Below, piece after piece: positions 1 to 8,178 of a DNA stretch of 64,000 bases. The first letter of the stretch is position 1; the number at the start of each line of letters is the position of its first letter. The DNA lies in contig CAWGNT010000024.1 in NCBI GenBank assembly GCA_963824085.1, forward strand, positions 124,001 through 188,000, in the 5' to 3' direction. This stretch comes from JARRNE01 sp963824085 (GTDB lineage Bacteria > Pseudomonadota > Gammaproteobacteria > Chromatiales > Chromatiaceae). Below the pieces are notes generated by a model that saw only the letters and a program-made list of their open reading frames with translations, was not told the origin of the DNA and did not search any database. The position numbers and the translations under genes were made by a program.

Positions 1-2
1 AC

Positions 3-296
3 GCCGAAATGGGTGCGGCCCTCATGCTCCGGTGGGGCTTGCCGTCGTCGCTCGTGGAGGCGGCCGCCGCGCACCACGCGCCGACGGCAGCGCTCACGGG
101 GGATCTCGTAACGCGGGCCGTCGCCCTCGGTAACCTGTTGGCGCGGCGTCAGGGTTGGGACTTGCTGCCGGCGGCGGGCGACGTGGTATCGGCGGAGGCG
201 GTCGAGCAGTTCATGTTGGCGGACGAGCAGGAGCTGGAGCGGTTCCTCGCCAGCAGCGAGGCGCAGATCGCCCAGCTGGTCGCGTCGGCGCGCTGA
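3..296 (+). CDS. HDOD-domain protein, C-terminal fragment
   Basis: This is the end of a gene that starts before the window; the frame is open to the left edge. The visible residues match the last helices of an HDOD domain: a G-x-x-L-x-x-x-WGLP segment followed by an EAxxxHH motif. That is the usual place where HDOD proteins retain part of the HD-like histidine cluster. HDOD proteins are regulatory modules, often linked to c-di-GMP signalling or motility. A second HDOD protein is encoded at 9479. Only about 97 residues are seen, so the N-terminal architecture cannot be judged. Confidence 0.75.
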   Translation, partial: AEMGAALMLRWGLPSSLVEAAAAHHAPTAALTGDLVTRAVALGNLLARRQGWDLLPAAGDVVSAEAVEQFMLADEQELERFLASSEAQIAQLVASAR

Positions 297-380
297 GCCC
301 TGGCGGTCGAATCAACGAGTCGCGCCCATGCGGGGCTGGTGCCCTCCCAGGTCGCAAAGAGGTCGCCCCCCTTTTCCGAG

Positions 381-1181
381 CTAGTCTTCGTCCGGCGCCA
401 GACTCAAGTGACTGGTATCGATGTGGGGGGCGCGTTGCGCCGGGGACGCCTCGCTGAGTGGCCCCAAGGGTGCGAGGGTAAGGCCGCCCGTGTCCATGAG
501 CGCTGGGCGCGGACTTTGCGCGGCCTCGCCCAGCGATCCCAAGGGCGCCAGAGTGAGCCTGCTCGTGTCGATCGCCGCGACACGGGGGGTCGGCGTGGTC
601 TCGCCCACAGGACCTAAGGGCGCGAGGGCGAGGTCGCCGGCGGACCCGGGTTCCTGCCGAGACGGCTGTGTTGGTCTCTCCGGCGGTGAGGGAGTGCGAT
701 TGGGCGGCGACCGATAGGCTTCGGAGGCTGAGCTCGACTCGGCTGAGAATCGGCTGGACAGGGTTGGGTGCTGATGCCGCTGAAGCGCTCGCTGCAATGG
801 CACGAAGAGCTCGCTCAACAGCGACTCGAGAAGGATGAGCTCCGATCTATTGAAGCGCTTCCCACGCGTAAACACCATCTGGCCTAACGACTGGTCCGGG
901 GTCTTCAGCGTATACGAGCAGCGGTGACGGCGGAGCCCCCCTGCCACGACGTGAATTCCCCGTGCGTCGTTGATGTACTCGATCCCTTCGCACGCCATGA
1001 GACCCTTAAGCTCGCCGGCAAAGAAGGTCACCAGGGAGTGGAGATCGGACGTTGTATGAAGGGCGCTCGCCAGCCGAATTGGATGACTGCTCGGATTAGC
1101 AACAGAGAAGGTGCTCTCGCGCTCTGTATCCAGTCCGACGTCGTTCTCTTCCGTCCGAACGGCCCTAATGGAGTTGTCCAT
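381..1181 (-). CDS. GAF-like domain protein with C-terminal 25-residue repeats
   Basis: About 266 residues. I chose the ATG at 1181 because AGAGAGG lies 9 bases upstream; an in-frame ATG at 1253 would place the start inside a direct repeat. Residues about 35-135 resemble the GAF-like input domains found before GGDEF domains in gammaproteobacteria, with a 'SLVTFFAGEL' helix and a final long helix near 'LILLESLLSEL'. No output domain follows. The protein continues into a Pro/Ser-rich linker and then three copies plus a partial copy of a 25-residue unit with core TLAPLG. The function is unknown. It is convergent with the HDOD gene. Confidence 0.6.
   Translation of the reverse strand: MDNSIRAVRTEENDVGLDTERESTFSVANPSSHPIRLASALHTTSDLHSLVTFFAGELKGLMACEGIEYINDARGIHVVAGGLRRHRCSYTLKTPDQSLGQMVFTRGKRFNRSELILLESLLSELFVPLQRALQRHQHPTLSSRFSAESSSASEAYRSPPNRTPSPPERPTQPSRQEPGSAGDLALAPLGPVGETTPTPRVAAIDTSRLTLAPLGSLGEAAQSPRPALMDTGGLTLAPLGPLSEASPAQRAPHIDTSHLSLAPDED
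384..641 (-). repeat. In-gene 75-bp tandem repeat encoding an LAPLG motif
   Basis: The 3' end of the GAF-like gene encodes three successive units of about 25 residues, each with the core (S/T)LAPLG and an Asp-Thr at the unit start. A truncated fourth unit ends in SLAPDED at the C terminus. The repeats are clear at protein level but diverged in DNA, so they are not a recent slippage product. Confidence 0.7.
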
Positions 1182-1221
1182 CAGCTTCGACCTCTCTTTG
1201 GCTGCAGCTAGCTGGCGTTTT

Positions 1222-1267
1222 TTGTGCCAAAGAGAAGACAACAGTTGTGCCAAAGAGAAAACAACAG
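1222..1267. repeat. 23-bp tandem direct repeat upstream of the GAF-like gene
   Basis: Two adjacent 23-base copies, each starting TTGTGCCAAAGAGAA, differ at a single base (G/A). They lie 41 bases upstream of the chosen GAF-like start, where a promoter or activator site would be expected. Possible regulator-binding repeats; nothing else identifies the binder. Confidence 0.6.
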
Positions 1268-1477
1268 TGAAAACAGCATATTGGCCGATCGTTCTTTGGT
1301 GTCGTCAACTTCTTGTCTGGGGTGTCAACCGGAAGGGTCCCTTGGCAAGTCAAGAACTTGGCGGTCGGGATTCGGTGCCGTTTGACGCACTCGCCGGTTG
1401 GCTGCCGCATTCCCGCGGTCGCGAATCGTGGGCTTCCGTGCGAGTTGGTCTATCGTGATTTTCTTCAGAGGGCGGCT

Positions 1478-1512
1478 CTGTCAACCGGAAGTTTCACTTC
1501 CGGTTGCGACAG
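1478..1512. other. Hairpin in the 1.2-2.1 kb gene-free stretch
   Basis: A perfect 10-bp stem (AACCGGAAGT pairing with ACTTCCGGTT, 3-base loop) is extended by CTGTC/GACAG. The string TGTCAACCGGAAG also occurs at 1323, so this may be part of a small repeat. No T-run follows, so it is not a typical terminator. Apart from this, the direct repeat and the dispersed repeat at 1599, I see no gene between 1182 and 2108. Confidence 0.5.
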
Positions 1513-1598
1513 ACTTCAATATTTCAGACTCATGGGTACCGTAAGCTGCTGCACCAAAGATGATGGTGATTAGCCCTAAGACTCAGTCGCCAAGCCGG

Positions 1599-1700
1599 GG
1601 TCGGGTACGGACCAGCTGGACGCGCCGTGAATGCATCCCCGTAGGCTCGACGGCGCCGTCCGTGGCGCCGACGGTCCCGTCGACGCGCATCCGACCCACC
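1599..1700. repeat. Dispersed intergenic repeat, copy A
   Basis: About 100 bases with core GTAGGCTCGACGGCGCCGTC followed by its partial inverted complement, bounded by GGTCGGGT and ATCCGACCC. It is closely related to the stretch at 44997 and more distantly to those at 7229 and 33228. Outer and inner arms can pair, so it looks like a palindromic dispersed element. Confidence 0.75.
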
Positions 1701-2108
1701 CATCGGGATTCCAGCTGAGCTACGATGCTAATCGCCAAGATGATTGACGGTCCGCCGCCGCCGGGCTATGCGAATGGGTGAGCGGCCCTCGGATGGAGCG
1801 GCCGACACGACGGTGTCTGGTCGAAGGCAACGTCCAAGCGACTTGTGGTCGCGCCGAAGTACCTGACGACCTGTCCTGCCGGGGGAGGCCGTGAATTCGT
1901 TTGGACGGCCTGACGGACGCGTCCTTGCCGCGGACACCCTCGCGGCAACCCCATCCCTCGCTCAAGAAGCGAAAGAATCATCTGCGTTGTGCGAGACCAT
2001 CGCTGCGAGACCTTGCGGCCAATGTGTTCAGAGGTACGAGAGGTCGTCCTGAGACGAAGGTGCCGAAAAAGGCACTGATGGCGTGAAGGGATGATAGGAA
2101 CATTAGAG

Positions 2109-3596
2109 ATGACGCAAGAAGATGTAGGTCGTTACTCCGAGAGGCGGGACGGAAACCTCAGTGACGTGGTCAAGGGCATTCGAGACGACGGCCCGGCGGC
2201 TGCTCCCGTCGAAAGGCCGGAGTCCACGGCTTTCCAGCCGAAGCCAGAACGCGGGGAAATTCGGGCCTCGGACTCCGCGGGCGACTCTGCCGCGAGCGCG
2301 CGCACGCACGGACCGATCCGCGGCAATGGATGGAGCCGGGTGGCGCTGGCCGCGGTGGGCGCGCTTGCCGTGGCGTTCGTTGTGACCCTTGGCCTGTGGG
2401 TCGGCTATCCAGATGTCGGAAGCGCCCCGTCGAGTAGCGGCGAGCCGTCCGTTCCCGATAAGCTGCCCGGGGAGCTGCACAGCCTTGTTGTGTCCGTCGC
2501 CGCGCTTCGGGCGCGCGTCGAGGGCCTCGACCAGGAGAGCGAGACGCGTGTTCGGGAGATCCGGCAGCTGGTTCGCGATACGGAGCGGTCGACGACTCAG
2601 AAGATGGCGTCGCTGGAGAAGCGGGTCGAGCAGACACAGCGCGCTCAGGCCGACCTGTTGGCGCTGGCGCAGCGGTTGGGGAGCCTGGCCGACCAGATCA
2701 AGAGTGCGGCGGCTGATCACCCGGGTTCGCAGGCGGACGCCCAAGGCCCTAGCGGCAAGCCGGCGTCGGTAGTGACCGGGCAGAAGGCTGCCGCGGTGCA
2801 GGTCGGCGAGGGCGGGGCGCCGGCGGTCTCGGCGGAGGCTGCGCAGGCGCCTGCGGGGAAAGGGGCCGGTCGTCCGCTAGATGCGCGCAAGACCCGTGAA
2901 GCGCCGCGCCAGGAGGCGGCCGCGAACGCGGCTCGCTCAGCGGTCCCGCCGAGGGCGGAGTCGGCAAACGGTCCTCAAGCGGTTCCTGTCGAAAAAGAGG
3001 CGTCGCTCGTGACGCAAGAGGTCGCCGCTGTGAAGGACGCGCCTGCCACGAGCAGCGGTGCGGCGAAGTCGCCGGATCTTCCGACTTCACAAGCGCCGCC
3101 GTCGAGAGGGCCGACCGCCCGTGTCACGTCCGCGGAGACGCCGACTTCTGAGCGAGAGACGGACCAGGTCCCGACCACCCTTTCCCACACGTCGCCCGTC
3201 GAAGACGGGAGCAAGGAAGTGACAGCTCCGGTTCCCGCTCGAAAGAATCGTTCGACCGGGGCGATCGCCCTCGCACCCGAGTTGGCCAAGCAAAAGGCGG
3301 CTGCCGGTCCTGGTCAATTGAAGGAGCCGATAGAGCCTTCCGGAGGGGATACGGGCGAGCAATGGGTTATCAACCTGGTCGCGCTCTCGAGCCGCGAGAA
3401 GGCGGAAGCCGCGCAGCGGACGTACGATGAGAAGGGCGTGCTTGCCGACGTGGTTGAGCTACGCCGATCGGGGTCGCGCGTTACCCTGTTCGGTGTTCAG
3501 GTCCCCGGCTTTAGCTCGCGCGAGGAAGCGATGGCGTTCATACCCACGCTGAGGGCAAGGCTGGGCATAAAGGACGTTTGGATTCACCGACGCTGA
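2109..3596 (+). CDS. Membrane-anchored SPOR-domain protein
   Basis: About 495 residues. The cytoplasmic N terminus (about 75 residues) is followed by one membrane segment at about 77-100, then a helical coiled-coil region at about 125-200, a long Ala/Pro/Ser-rich linker, and a C-terminal SPOR domain at about 416-495 beginning near QWVINLVALSS. SPOR domains bind denuded septal peptidoglycan, so a cell-envelope or division role is likely. I chose the ATG at 2109 because AGGA lies 9 bases upstream; the ATG at 2091 has a purine stretch directly abutting it. No operon partner is evident. Confidence 0.7.
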   Translation: MTQEDVGRYSERRDGNLSDVVKGIRDDGPAAAPVERPESTAFQPKPERGEIRASDSAGDSAASARTHGPIRGNGWSRVALAAVGALAVAFVVTLGLWVGYPDVGSAPSSSGEPSVPDKLPGELHSLVVSVAALRARVEGLDQESETRVREIRQLVRDTERSTTQKMASLEKRVEQTQRAQADLLALAQRLGSLADQIKSAAADHPGSQADAQGPSGKPASVVTGQKAAAVQVGEGGAPAVSAEAAQAPAGKGAGRPLDARKTREAPRQEAAANAARSAVPPRAESANGPQAVPVEKEASLVTQEVAAVKDAPATSSGAAKSPDLPTSQAPPSRGPTARVTSAETPTSERETDQVPTTLSHTSPVEDGSKEVTAPVPARKNRSTGAIALAPELAKQKAAAGPGQLKEPIEPSGGDTGEQWVINLVALSSREKAEAAQRTYDEKGVLADVVELRRSGSRVTLFGVQVPGFSSREEAMAFIPTLRARLGIKDVWIHRR

Positions 3597-3698
3597 CGCG
3601 GCGCCGCCAATGCCAGCGGCTTTAGGCGTGCGGCTGCGGCTTGACGCGATGAGGATCTCGCTCCCGCCGCCGTTCCGCGACGCTGCGACGCGCGCCTT

Positions 3699-4166
3699 TC
3701 AAGCCTCGCCGATCGTTCTGTGGGCGCCGAAGCCGTCGAGCCTGCCCGTGGCGTGGTATCGGTCCGGCGTGGCCTCTTGATCGAACAACACGCGCAATGC
3801 CCGCTCAAGGGCGGAGCGCTTGCGTTCGAGAACCGCGCCGTTGGTCTGGTTGTGCACGCGACACCTGCCGAGGACGCGAATCACCTCGTCATACATCGTT
3901 TCCAGCCCTTCGGAAGCGCGAGTCTCCCTGACGCACGCGGCAAGACCGCCCGCATCCGGCGTGAACCCCTGCCGCCGCAGCAGCGCGTCGAGCCGCTTGG
4001 TGCCGTCCGCGAGTTGACCGAGCGCGGTCTGCTTGTCGGTCGCCAGCTGGACGATCGCGTCGTCCTGACCTTCTATCAGCGCGGTGGTTTCCCGGCGCAG
4101 GAGCTCTTGCAGCTCGTCCAGGGGTCCAAGCAGATCATGCAACAGGTCGCGGAGTTGGTCCACCAC
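3699..4166 (-). CDS. flgN: FlgN flagellar export chaperone
   Basis: 155 residues, mostly helical. The C-terminal NQTNG motif followed by a conserved Arg/Leu helix and a late Tyr-x-x-x-Gly is typical of FlgN. FlgN binds the hook-associated proteins FlgK and FlgL in the cytoplasm and delivers them to the flagellar export gate. The GTG start at 4166 has GGAG 9 bases upstream. It follows flgM by 27 bases in the same direction and so should share the FliA promoter at 4538-4564. Confidence 0.9.
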   Translation of the reverse strand: MVDQLRDLLHDLLGPLDELQELLRRETTALIEGQDDAIVQLATDKQTALGQLADGTKRLDALLRRQGFTPDAGGLAACVRETRASEGLETMYDEVIRVLGRCRVHNQTNGAVLERKRSALERALRVLFDQEATPDRYHATGRLDGFGAHRTIGEA

Positions 4167-4193
4167 GCGAGTTTTCTCCTTCAGCTGTGCTCC

Positions 4194-4508
4194 TTAGCCC
4201 CCGATGAGGCGCTCGGATACCAGTAGCTTATCGGCAATGCGTTCGGCGCTGGGTCGGTACTCGCCATTCTCGATCGCCTGGCGGATGTCGTTGACGCGGT
4301 TCTGATCCACCGCGGACTGCTCGGAAAGTCCACGCGTGATCTGCTCGAGCGTCAATGCCATATTTGTGACGCTGAGCCTGACGCCCTCGGACGTGTCGGT
4401 CGTCGGACTCTTGGCCGCTCCCGACGCCTGATCCGACGACTTCGTAACCTTCTGTGCTTGGGAGGTCGACGGCAAGCCCCCCGTGTATGTCGGAATTTTC
4501 ATGGTCAT
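4194..4508 (-). CDS. flgM: FlgM anti-sigma-28 factor
   Basis: About 104 residues. The C-terminal half carries the sigma-28-binding pattern with VNDIRQAIENGEYRP and a final ADKLL helix, as in FlgM. FlgM holds FliA inactive until it is exported through the completed hook. The start at 4508 (MTMKIP) is preferred: AGGA lies 10 bases upstream. An in-frame start at 4532 would fall at about the transcription start expected from the FliA promoter at 4538-4564. That promoter makes flgM part of the regulon it controls, the usual negative feedback. Confidence 0.93.
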   Translation of the reverse strand: MTMKIPTYTGGLPSTSQAQKVTKSSDQASGAAKSPTTDTSEGVRLSVTNMALTLEQITRGLSEQSAVDQNRVNDIRQAIENGEYRPSAERIADKLLVSERLIGG

Positions 4509-4537
4509 GACAGCGTCGTCCTGTGTGATCAATCAAT

Positions 4538-4564
4538 ATATCGGCCGTCGCATGAGAAACTTTA
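4538..4564 (-). promoter_or_regulatory. Sigma-28 (FliA) promoter of flgMN
   Basis: On the minus strand TAAAGTTT is followed after exactly 11 bases by GCCGATAT. This matches the FliA consensus TAAAGTTT-N11-GCCGATAA at 15 of 16 positions. The expected transcript starts near 4531, about 23 bases before the flgM ATG. Confidence 0.92.
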
Positions 4565-4644
4565 GCGTCGCCGAGCGCAATCTTCATCCGTCGCCCCGCG
4601 GCCCGGAAAGCAGTGCCCGACCCGGCTCGTCGCGTGGGTGCTGA

Positions 4645-5361
4645 CTAGAGGCTGATGTGGATGATGCCGTCTTCGGCGACGGTCCCTTCCACGACCCTCT
4701 GGCTGCTGGAATTCTCGACGCGCACGCGGTCTCCGACGGCGCCGTCTTGCAGCGCGGTGCCGATCATACGGACCTGAAGGTAGGGAGACTCGGCGACTAG
4801 CCAGACCTTCTGTCCCCGTGTCACTAGCGGGATCTCCTCCAGTATCCCCTCCGCGATTGGGGCCCCGGGCCTCACCGGCCGCGTGGTGCGCTTGCCCAGG
4901 GCCTGCTCGGCTTGCGTGAGATAGCCGAATGGTCCGCCCCGCAGGTTACATTCTTGAATGATAACGTCCGACGCTCCAATGACGGTGCCCCGGGCGAGCC
5001 CCCTTGCGGCCACCAATACGTCGCCGCGATAAGAGATGTGAACGGAGACATATAGGGTCCAGGGCTTTGGTCCAGGGCAGCTGACACCGACCGTTCTGTT
5101 GTCGCCAGTTCGTGCCCCCGGCGGAAAGAAGGTTTGAATCCCCTGCTCGCAGGCCTGTAACCGCAGCCTGGAATCGAGGTTGCCGACCTCAATCGTTCGC
5201 GTTCCAGGCGCCGGCGGTGTTTGTGCGGCGACGAAGGACTCGACGGCTTGCCGGATTCCGTCGAGATCCTGGATCTGCTCCGCAGCTTGTGGCGTTCCGA
5301 TCCACGACAGGAGCAGCACAGGTACCCCGAGCAGCCAGGCGCGGCGGCGGGGCGACGACAT
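4645..5361 (-). CDS. flgA: FlgA flagellar P-ring assembly chaperone
   Basis: About 238 residues. A signal peptide at 1-27 (hydrophobic LLGVPVLLLSW, then an Ala-rich cleavage region) precedes the SAF/ChapFlgA domain, with PVRPGAPI and a C-terminal RVRVENSSS segment typical of FlgA. FlgA works in the periplasm to polymerise FlgI into the P-ring. I chose the ATG at 5361 because the signal peptide starts there; the frame is open to an ATG at 5478. A sigma-54 promoter lies upstream at 5543-5558, and flgMN follow. Confidence 0.9.
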   Translation of the reverse strand: MSSPRRRAWLLGVPVLLLSWIGTPQAAEQIQDLDGIRQAVESFVAAQTPPAPGTRTIEVGNLDSRLRLQACEQGIQTFFPPGARTGDNRTVGVSCPGPKPWTLYVSVHISYRGDVLVAARGLARGTVIGASDVIIQECNLRGGPFGYLTQAEQALGKRTTRPVRPGAPIAEGILEEIPLVTRGQKVWLVAESPYLQVRMIGTALQDGAVGDRVRVENSSSQRVVEGTVAEDGIIHISL

Positions 5362-5542
5362 CAATCCACCCCCGCGTGCACGCGGCGAAATCCGTGGCTT
5401 GCTACCGCATGGGGAGCGACTCGTCGCGGTGGCATGGGTCATCATCGCAGTTACACGGTTTTTGAGGATGCGAGCCATAGGCGGTCCCGTGTTGAGCGTG
5501 CCGCGTCAAGAAATTGGCACCAAGCGTCCGTACCCTCTGGCA

Positions 5543-5558
5543 AGCAACGGGAATGCCA
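5543..5558 (-). promoter_or_regulatory. Sigma-54 (RpoN) promoter of flgA
   Basis: The minus-strand sequence TGGCATTCCCGTTGCT has the -24 GG and -12 GC at the exact RpoN spacing (consensus TGGCAC-N5-TTGCW, one mismatch). It lies between the end of the upstream gene (5600) and flgA. It fits a class of middle flagellar genes driven by RpoN with an enhancer-binding protein. Confidence 0.7.
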
Positions 5559-5599
5559 AGGATCGCTGGCCGCGAGGCGGACTGGACTGCGGCGACGCC

Positions 5600-6547
5600 T
5601 CAATCTGCGATCTGGTCGACTCGCAGCCGGAGGGCACGCGGACCTGAGCTCCGAGGTCGGGTCCTCAGTTGCAGGTCCACGCGTGGATCGGCAGAGGTGG
5701 CGTATGCGGCCGGGCTGAGGAGCAGCCATTCGCCCAAGTGCCCGGCCACCGTTGTGCGCAGGGCGCGGGTGTCTATTTGACCGCCTCCACTCGTGCTCGG
5801 CGAGGTATCCGAGTAGGCGACGTTCAGCACCAGGTTGTCACGGAGCAGTGTCGCGCGCACCAGGAGCTTGTTTGCCGTGGGTGCGGGTGGGTCTGCGAGG
5901 AAGACGCTTAAACCGTTGCCTACGCCGACCTCCACCGGGACGTCGACGGCGGGAGCGGCCCGAGCGAAGACGACGAGCGCCCATTGACCCTCGAGGACCG
6001 AGACATGTTGTACGTCTTGTGTGTCCCTTCGAGCGCGAGTGTGCAGTGACTCCGGGCGAGATGTTTCGTCCTGGGGGGACGCGGGACGGTCGTTCCGACC
6101 CGTGTGATAGCTATGAGTGAACGATCCCGCATCCAGCTCGGGCGGCTGCAGCGACGAGTCGCTGGAGTCCTGTTGCCAATGCCATCCCCCTCTGGGCTCG
6201 CGCTCCACCGTGATGAGCAGTCGGCGCGCCGGGACATCGAGGTCTTCGAGCACTCCTTTCACAACGGCAACGACATCCGGTGAAGCAGTGACGACGAGCC
6301 GGGGCCCGGTTCCCGAGATCGCTCCCTGATAGCGGGCGACCTGTTGCTTGAGGAGGGGAAGAACGTCCTCAGCGCTGCGGTTTCTCAGCTTGAAGATGAC
6401 CGTTGCCAACTGACCGGCCGACTCTTGTAGGGTTGCCCCAGAAGCGATTGCCGCGGACAAGGCAATGGCGCACAGAAATATCTGGACGCAGGCGACTGCA
6501 ACTCTACGAGGGCGTCGACTCCGACTCCGGCGCTGACAGTTGAGCAC
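5600..6547 (-). CDS. Secreted protein with secretin N-domain-like fold
   Basis: About 315 residues. The GTG at 6547 is preferred over an ATG at 6664: AAAGGA lies upstream, and it directly precedes a basic stretch and a hydrophobic signal segment (QIFLCAIALSAAIASG). Residues about 40-115 resemble the secretin short domain, with FKLRNRSAEDVLPLLK and VLEDLDVPARRLLI. No secretin barrel follows; the rest is low-complexity and then a beta-rich region. The start overlaps the end of the PilZ gene by 44 bases, which suggests coupling. Possibly a periplasmic or outer-membrane accessory of the motor or a pilus; the function is not established. Confidence 0.6.
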   Translation of the reverse strand: MLNCQRRSRSRRPRRVAVACVQIFLCAIALSAAIASGATLQESAGQLATVIFKLRNRSAEDVLPLLKQQVARYQGAISGTGPRLVVTASPDVVAVVKGVLEDLDVPARRLLITVEREPRGGWHWQQDSSDSSLQPPELDAGSFTHSYHTGRNDRPASPQDETSRPESLHTRARRDTQDVQHVSVLEGQWALVVFARAAPAVDVPVEVGVGNGLSVFLADPPAPTANKLLVRATLLRDNLVLNVAYSDTSPSTSGGGQIDTRALRTTVAGHLGEWLLLSPAAYATSADPRVDLQLRTRPRSSGPRALRLRVDQIAD

Positions 6548-7169
6548 GTCGTGTAAGATCCTTTTGCCGATCGAGTATGTGCTTCGCGATGAGGTCCTCG
6601 GTCGACTCTCGTATATTGACGAACTCGACCGTTGTGAGGAAGCGGCGATCGCCCCCGCCGACAAAGGGGGTGCTGCGAATGACCCGGCCCTCGCTTATGA
6701 CGCCCGTGAACGAGGGCAATAGGATGATACTGAGCAGCAGCAGTTGCTTCTCTGGGAGCTGTCTGTCGGTGTGGAATGCGATCCCCGTCGCGCTCAGCTT
6801 CACCCGCTGCCGCGCAGCGGTGATGGTATCCATCTCATGCAAGAGGATGACATTGGCGAGAATATCGATTTTTTCGTCCAATAGCTTGAGATACCGGGAA
6901 ACCGCCGGCGCCTCTTTCTGGAGGTCCCACAGCATTGGCTGCATGTGGTGCCGGCACTCCGCGAGACGCGAGGAGATCACGAATGCCGTTGATCGGTCGA
7001 GAGGTGGCGCAGTATCTCTACTAGCATCGTCCTCGGCTGAGACCCGCTGGTATTGAAGAATGACCTCGTCGTCAATACGGTAGCAGCGGCGCTGATTCTC
7101 GCCCTTGGGTCCGGAGCCGTCTCGCACTCTCACGGCGTCAGTCCAGCATCTCACGTAAGTGGTTGGCAT
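6504..7169 (-). CDS. PilZ-type c-di-GMP receptor
   Basis: About 221 residues. The start is uncertain: the ATG at 7169 has AGGGG about 12 bases upstream, and internal GTGs at about 7132 and 7126 are alternatives. The N-terminal RRCYR (about 27-31) and the downstream KLSATGIAF pattern match the RxxxR and (D/N)xSxxG motifs of PilZ domains, with a helical insert between them as in atypical, YcgR-related PilZ proteins. It sits directly downstream of pomAB, so a flagellar-brake role is a reasonable inference. A dispersed repeat separates it from pomB. Confidence 0.75.
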   Translation of the reverse strand: MPTTYVRCWTDAVRVRDGSGPKGENQRRCYRIDDEVILQYQRVSAEDDASRDTAPPLDRSTAFVISSRLAECRHHMQPMLWDLQKEAPAVSRYLKLLDEKIDILANVILLHEMDTITAARQRVKLSATGIAFHTDRQLPEKQLLLLSIILLPSFTGVISEGRVIRSTPFVGGGDRRFLTTVEFVNIRESTEDLIAKHILDRQKDLTRRAQLSAPESESTPS

Positions 7170-7228
7170 GTATACCGATCGCCCCTGCATTTTCGGCTTT
7201 CGGGGACCGGGTTGGGGGCCCCATAGGA

Positions 7229-7290
7229 CGCCGCGGATACGTCCCCGTAGACTTGACGGCAGCGTCCATGCCGGCGACACCCCCGCGGAC
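7229..7290. repeat. Dispersed intergenic repeat, copy B
   Basis: Core GATACGTCCCCGTAGACTTG followed by an inverted GCAGCGTCCATGCCGGC arm, lying between pomB and the PilZ gene. It shares the ATACGTCCC(C/T)GTAG core with the copies at 33228 and 44997. Confidence 0.75.
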
Positions 7291-7333
7291 GGCATGGAAA
7301 ACGTAGTGGACGCGTTTCGGCACTAACGATTCC

Positions 7334-8152
7334 TCAATGCGCGTTCGTTTCCGAGACCTTGTCGTTCCCATACTCGATGGCGATCTCAACGCGGCGGTTG
7401 CGTGCACGCCCGTGGCTGCTTTCATTCGTATCGACGGGACGCGTATCGGCATAAGCCTCGAGATGGATCCTGGCGTCTGGGATCGCACCGTTGTCGAAGA
7501 AGACCTGCGCGACGGTGACGGCACGTGCAGAAGAAAGCTCCCAGTTGGAGTGAAATTCGCTGTTGGCGATCGGGACGCTGTCCGTGTGGCCAGATATCGC
7601 GATCTCCCCGTTGGTATCCTTCAAGGCCCGAGCCAAGCGGTCCACCACCGGCCGGAACGGCCGTTCCAGCCGAGCACTTCCCGACGGAAAAGCGCCCTTT
7701 TCCTTGATGCGGACGATGATCTTACGGTCTTCGACCTCGAGCTCGACCAACCCGGCTGAAATTTCGTTCTCCAATGCTAGCCTTATCTTGTCTTCATCCA
7801 GCTTCTTCTGGTCACGCGGCTCGTCTGGAGCCTTTTGCGACTGAGGGAGACGGGCATAAGGCATGTAGTCGTCCGTTGTGAATTGCCTGATCTCGTTGAG
7901 GGCCGTCGGCGAGGGTATGCCAGGACTGAACTCCCTGGCGATCACGTTTACTCCCCTCGGGGGCGTCATGGTCCGAATCTCCCGCTGTACGCCGAAGGCG
8001 TCCTGCATCGAGCCCGCCACCTCCTTGTACTTCGCCTTATCGACCTCCGAGAAAGAGAAGAGTAGGACGAAGAAGGACAGCAGGAGGGTGCATAGATCGG
8101 CGAAGGTGGTCACCCACGCCGGAGCCGACGACTGAGCGCACTTCTTGGTCAT
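7334..8152 (-). CDS. pomB: PomB/MotB flagellar stator protein
   Basis: 272 residues. One N-terminal membrane helix carries the ion-binding Asp19 in TTFADLCTLL. That context (PAWVTTFADL) is closer to PomB than to E. coli MotB. The C-terminal OmpA-like peptidoglycan-binding domain has GHTDS and the late RARNRRVEI motif. With PomA it forms the torque-generating ion channel; the PomB-like helix suggests sodium coupling. It lies 26 bases downstream of pomA, under the FliA promoter at 9074. Confidence 0.92.
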   Translation of the reverse strand: MTKKCAQSSAPAWVTTFADLCTLLLSFFVLLFSFSEVDKAKYKEVAGSMQDAFGVQREIRTMTPPRGVNVIAREFSPGIPSPTALNEIRQFTTDDYMPYARLPQSQKAPDEPRDQKKLDEDKIRLALENEISAGLVELEVEDRKIIVRIKEKGAFPSGSARLERPFRPVVDRLARALKDTNGEIAISGHTDSVPIANSEFHSNWELSSARAVTVAQVFFDNGAIPDARIHLEAYADTRPVDTNESSHGRARNRRVEIAIEYGNDKVSETNAH

Positions 8153-8178
8153 AGGGGAATTGATGTCTCCAAGAACGC

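Noticed and set aside
4229..4240. GCCGATAA on the minus strand inside flgM
   Set aside because: It has no -35 match at 11 bases and lies in coding DNA; chance match.
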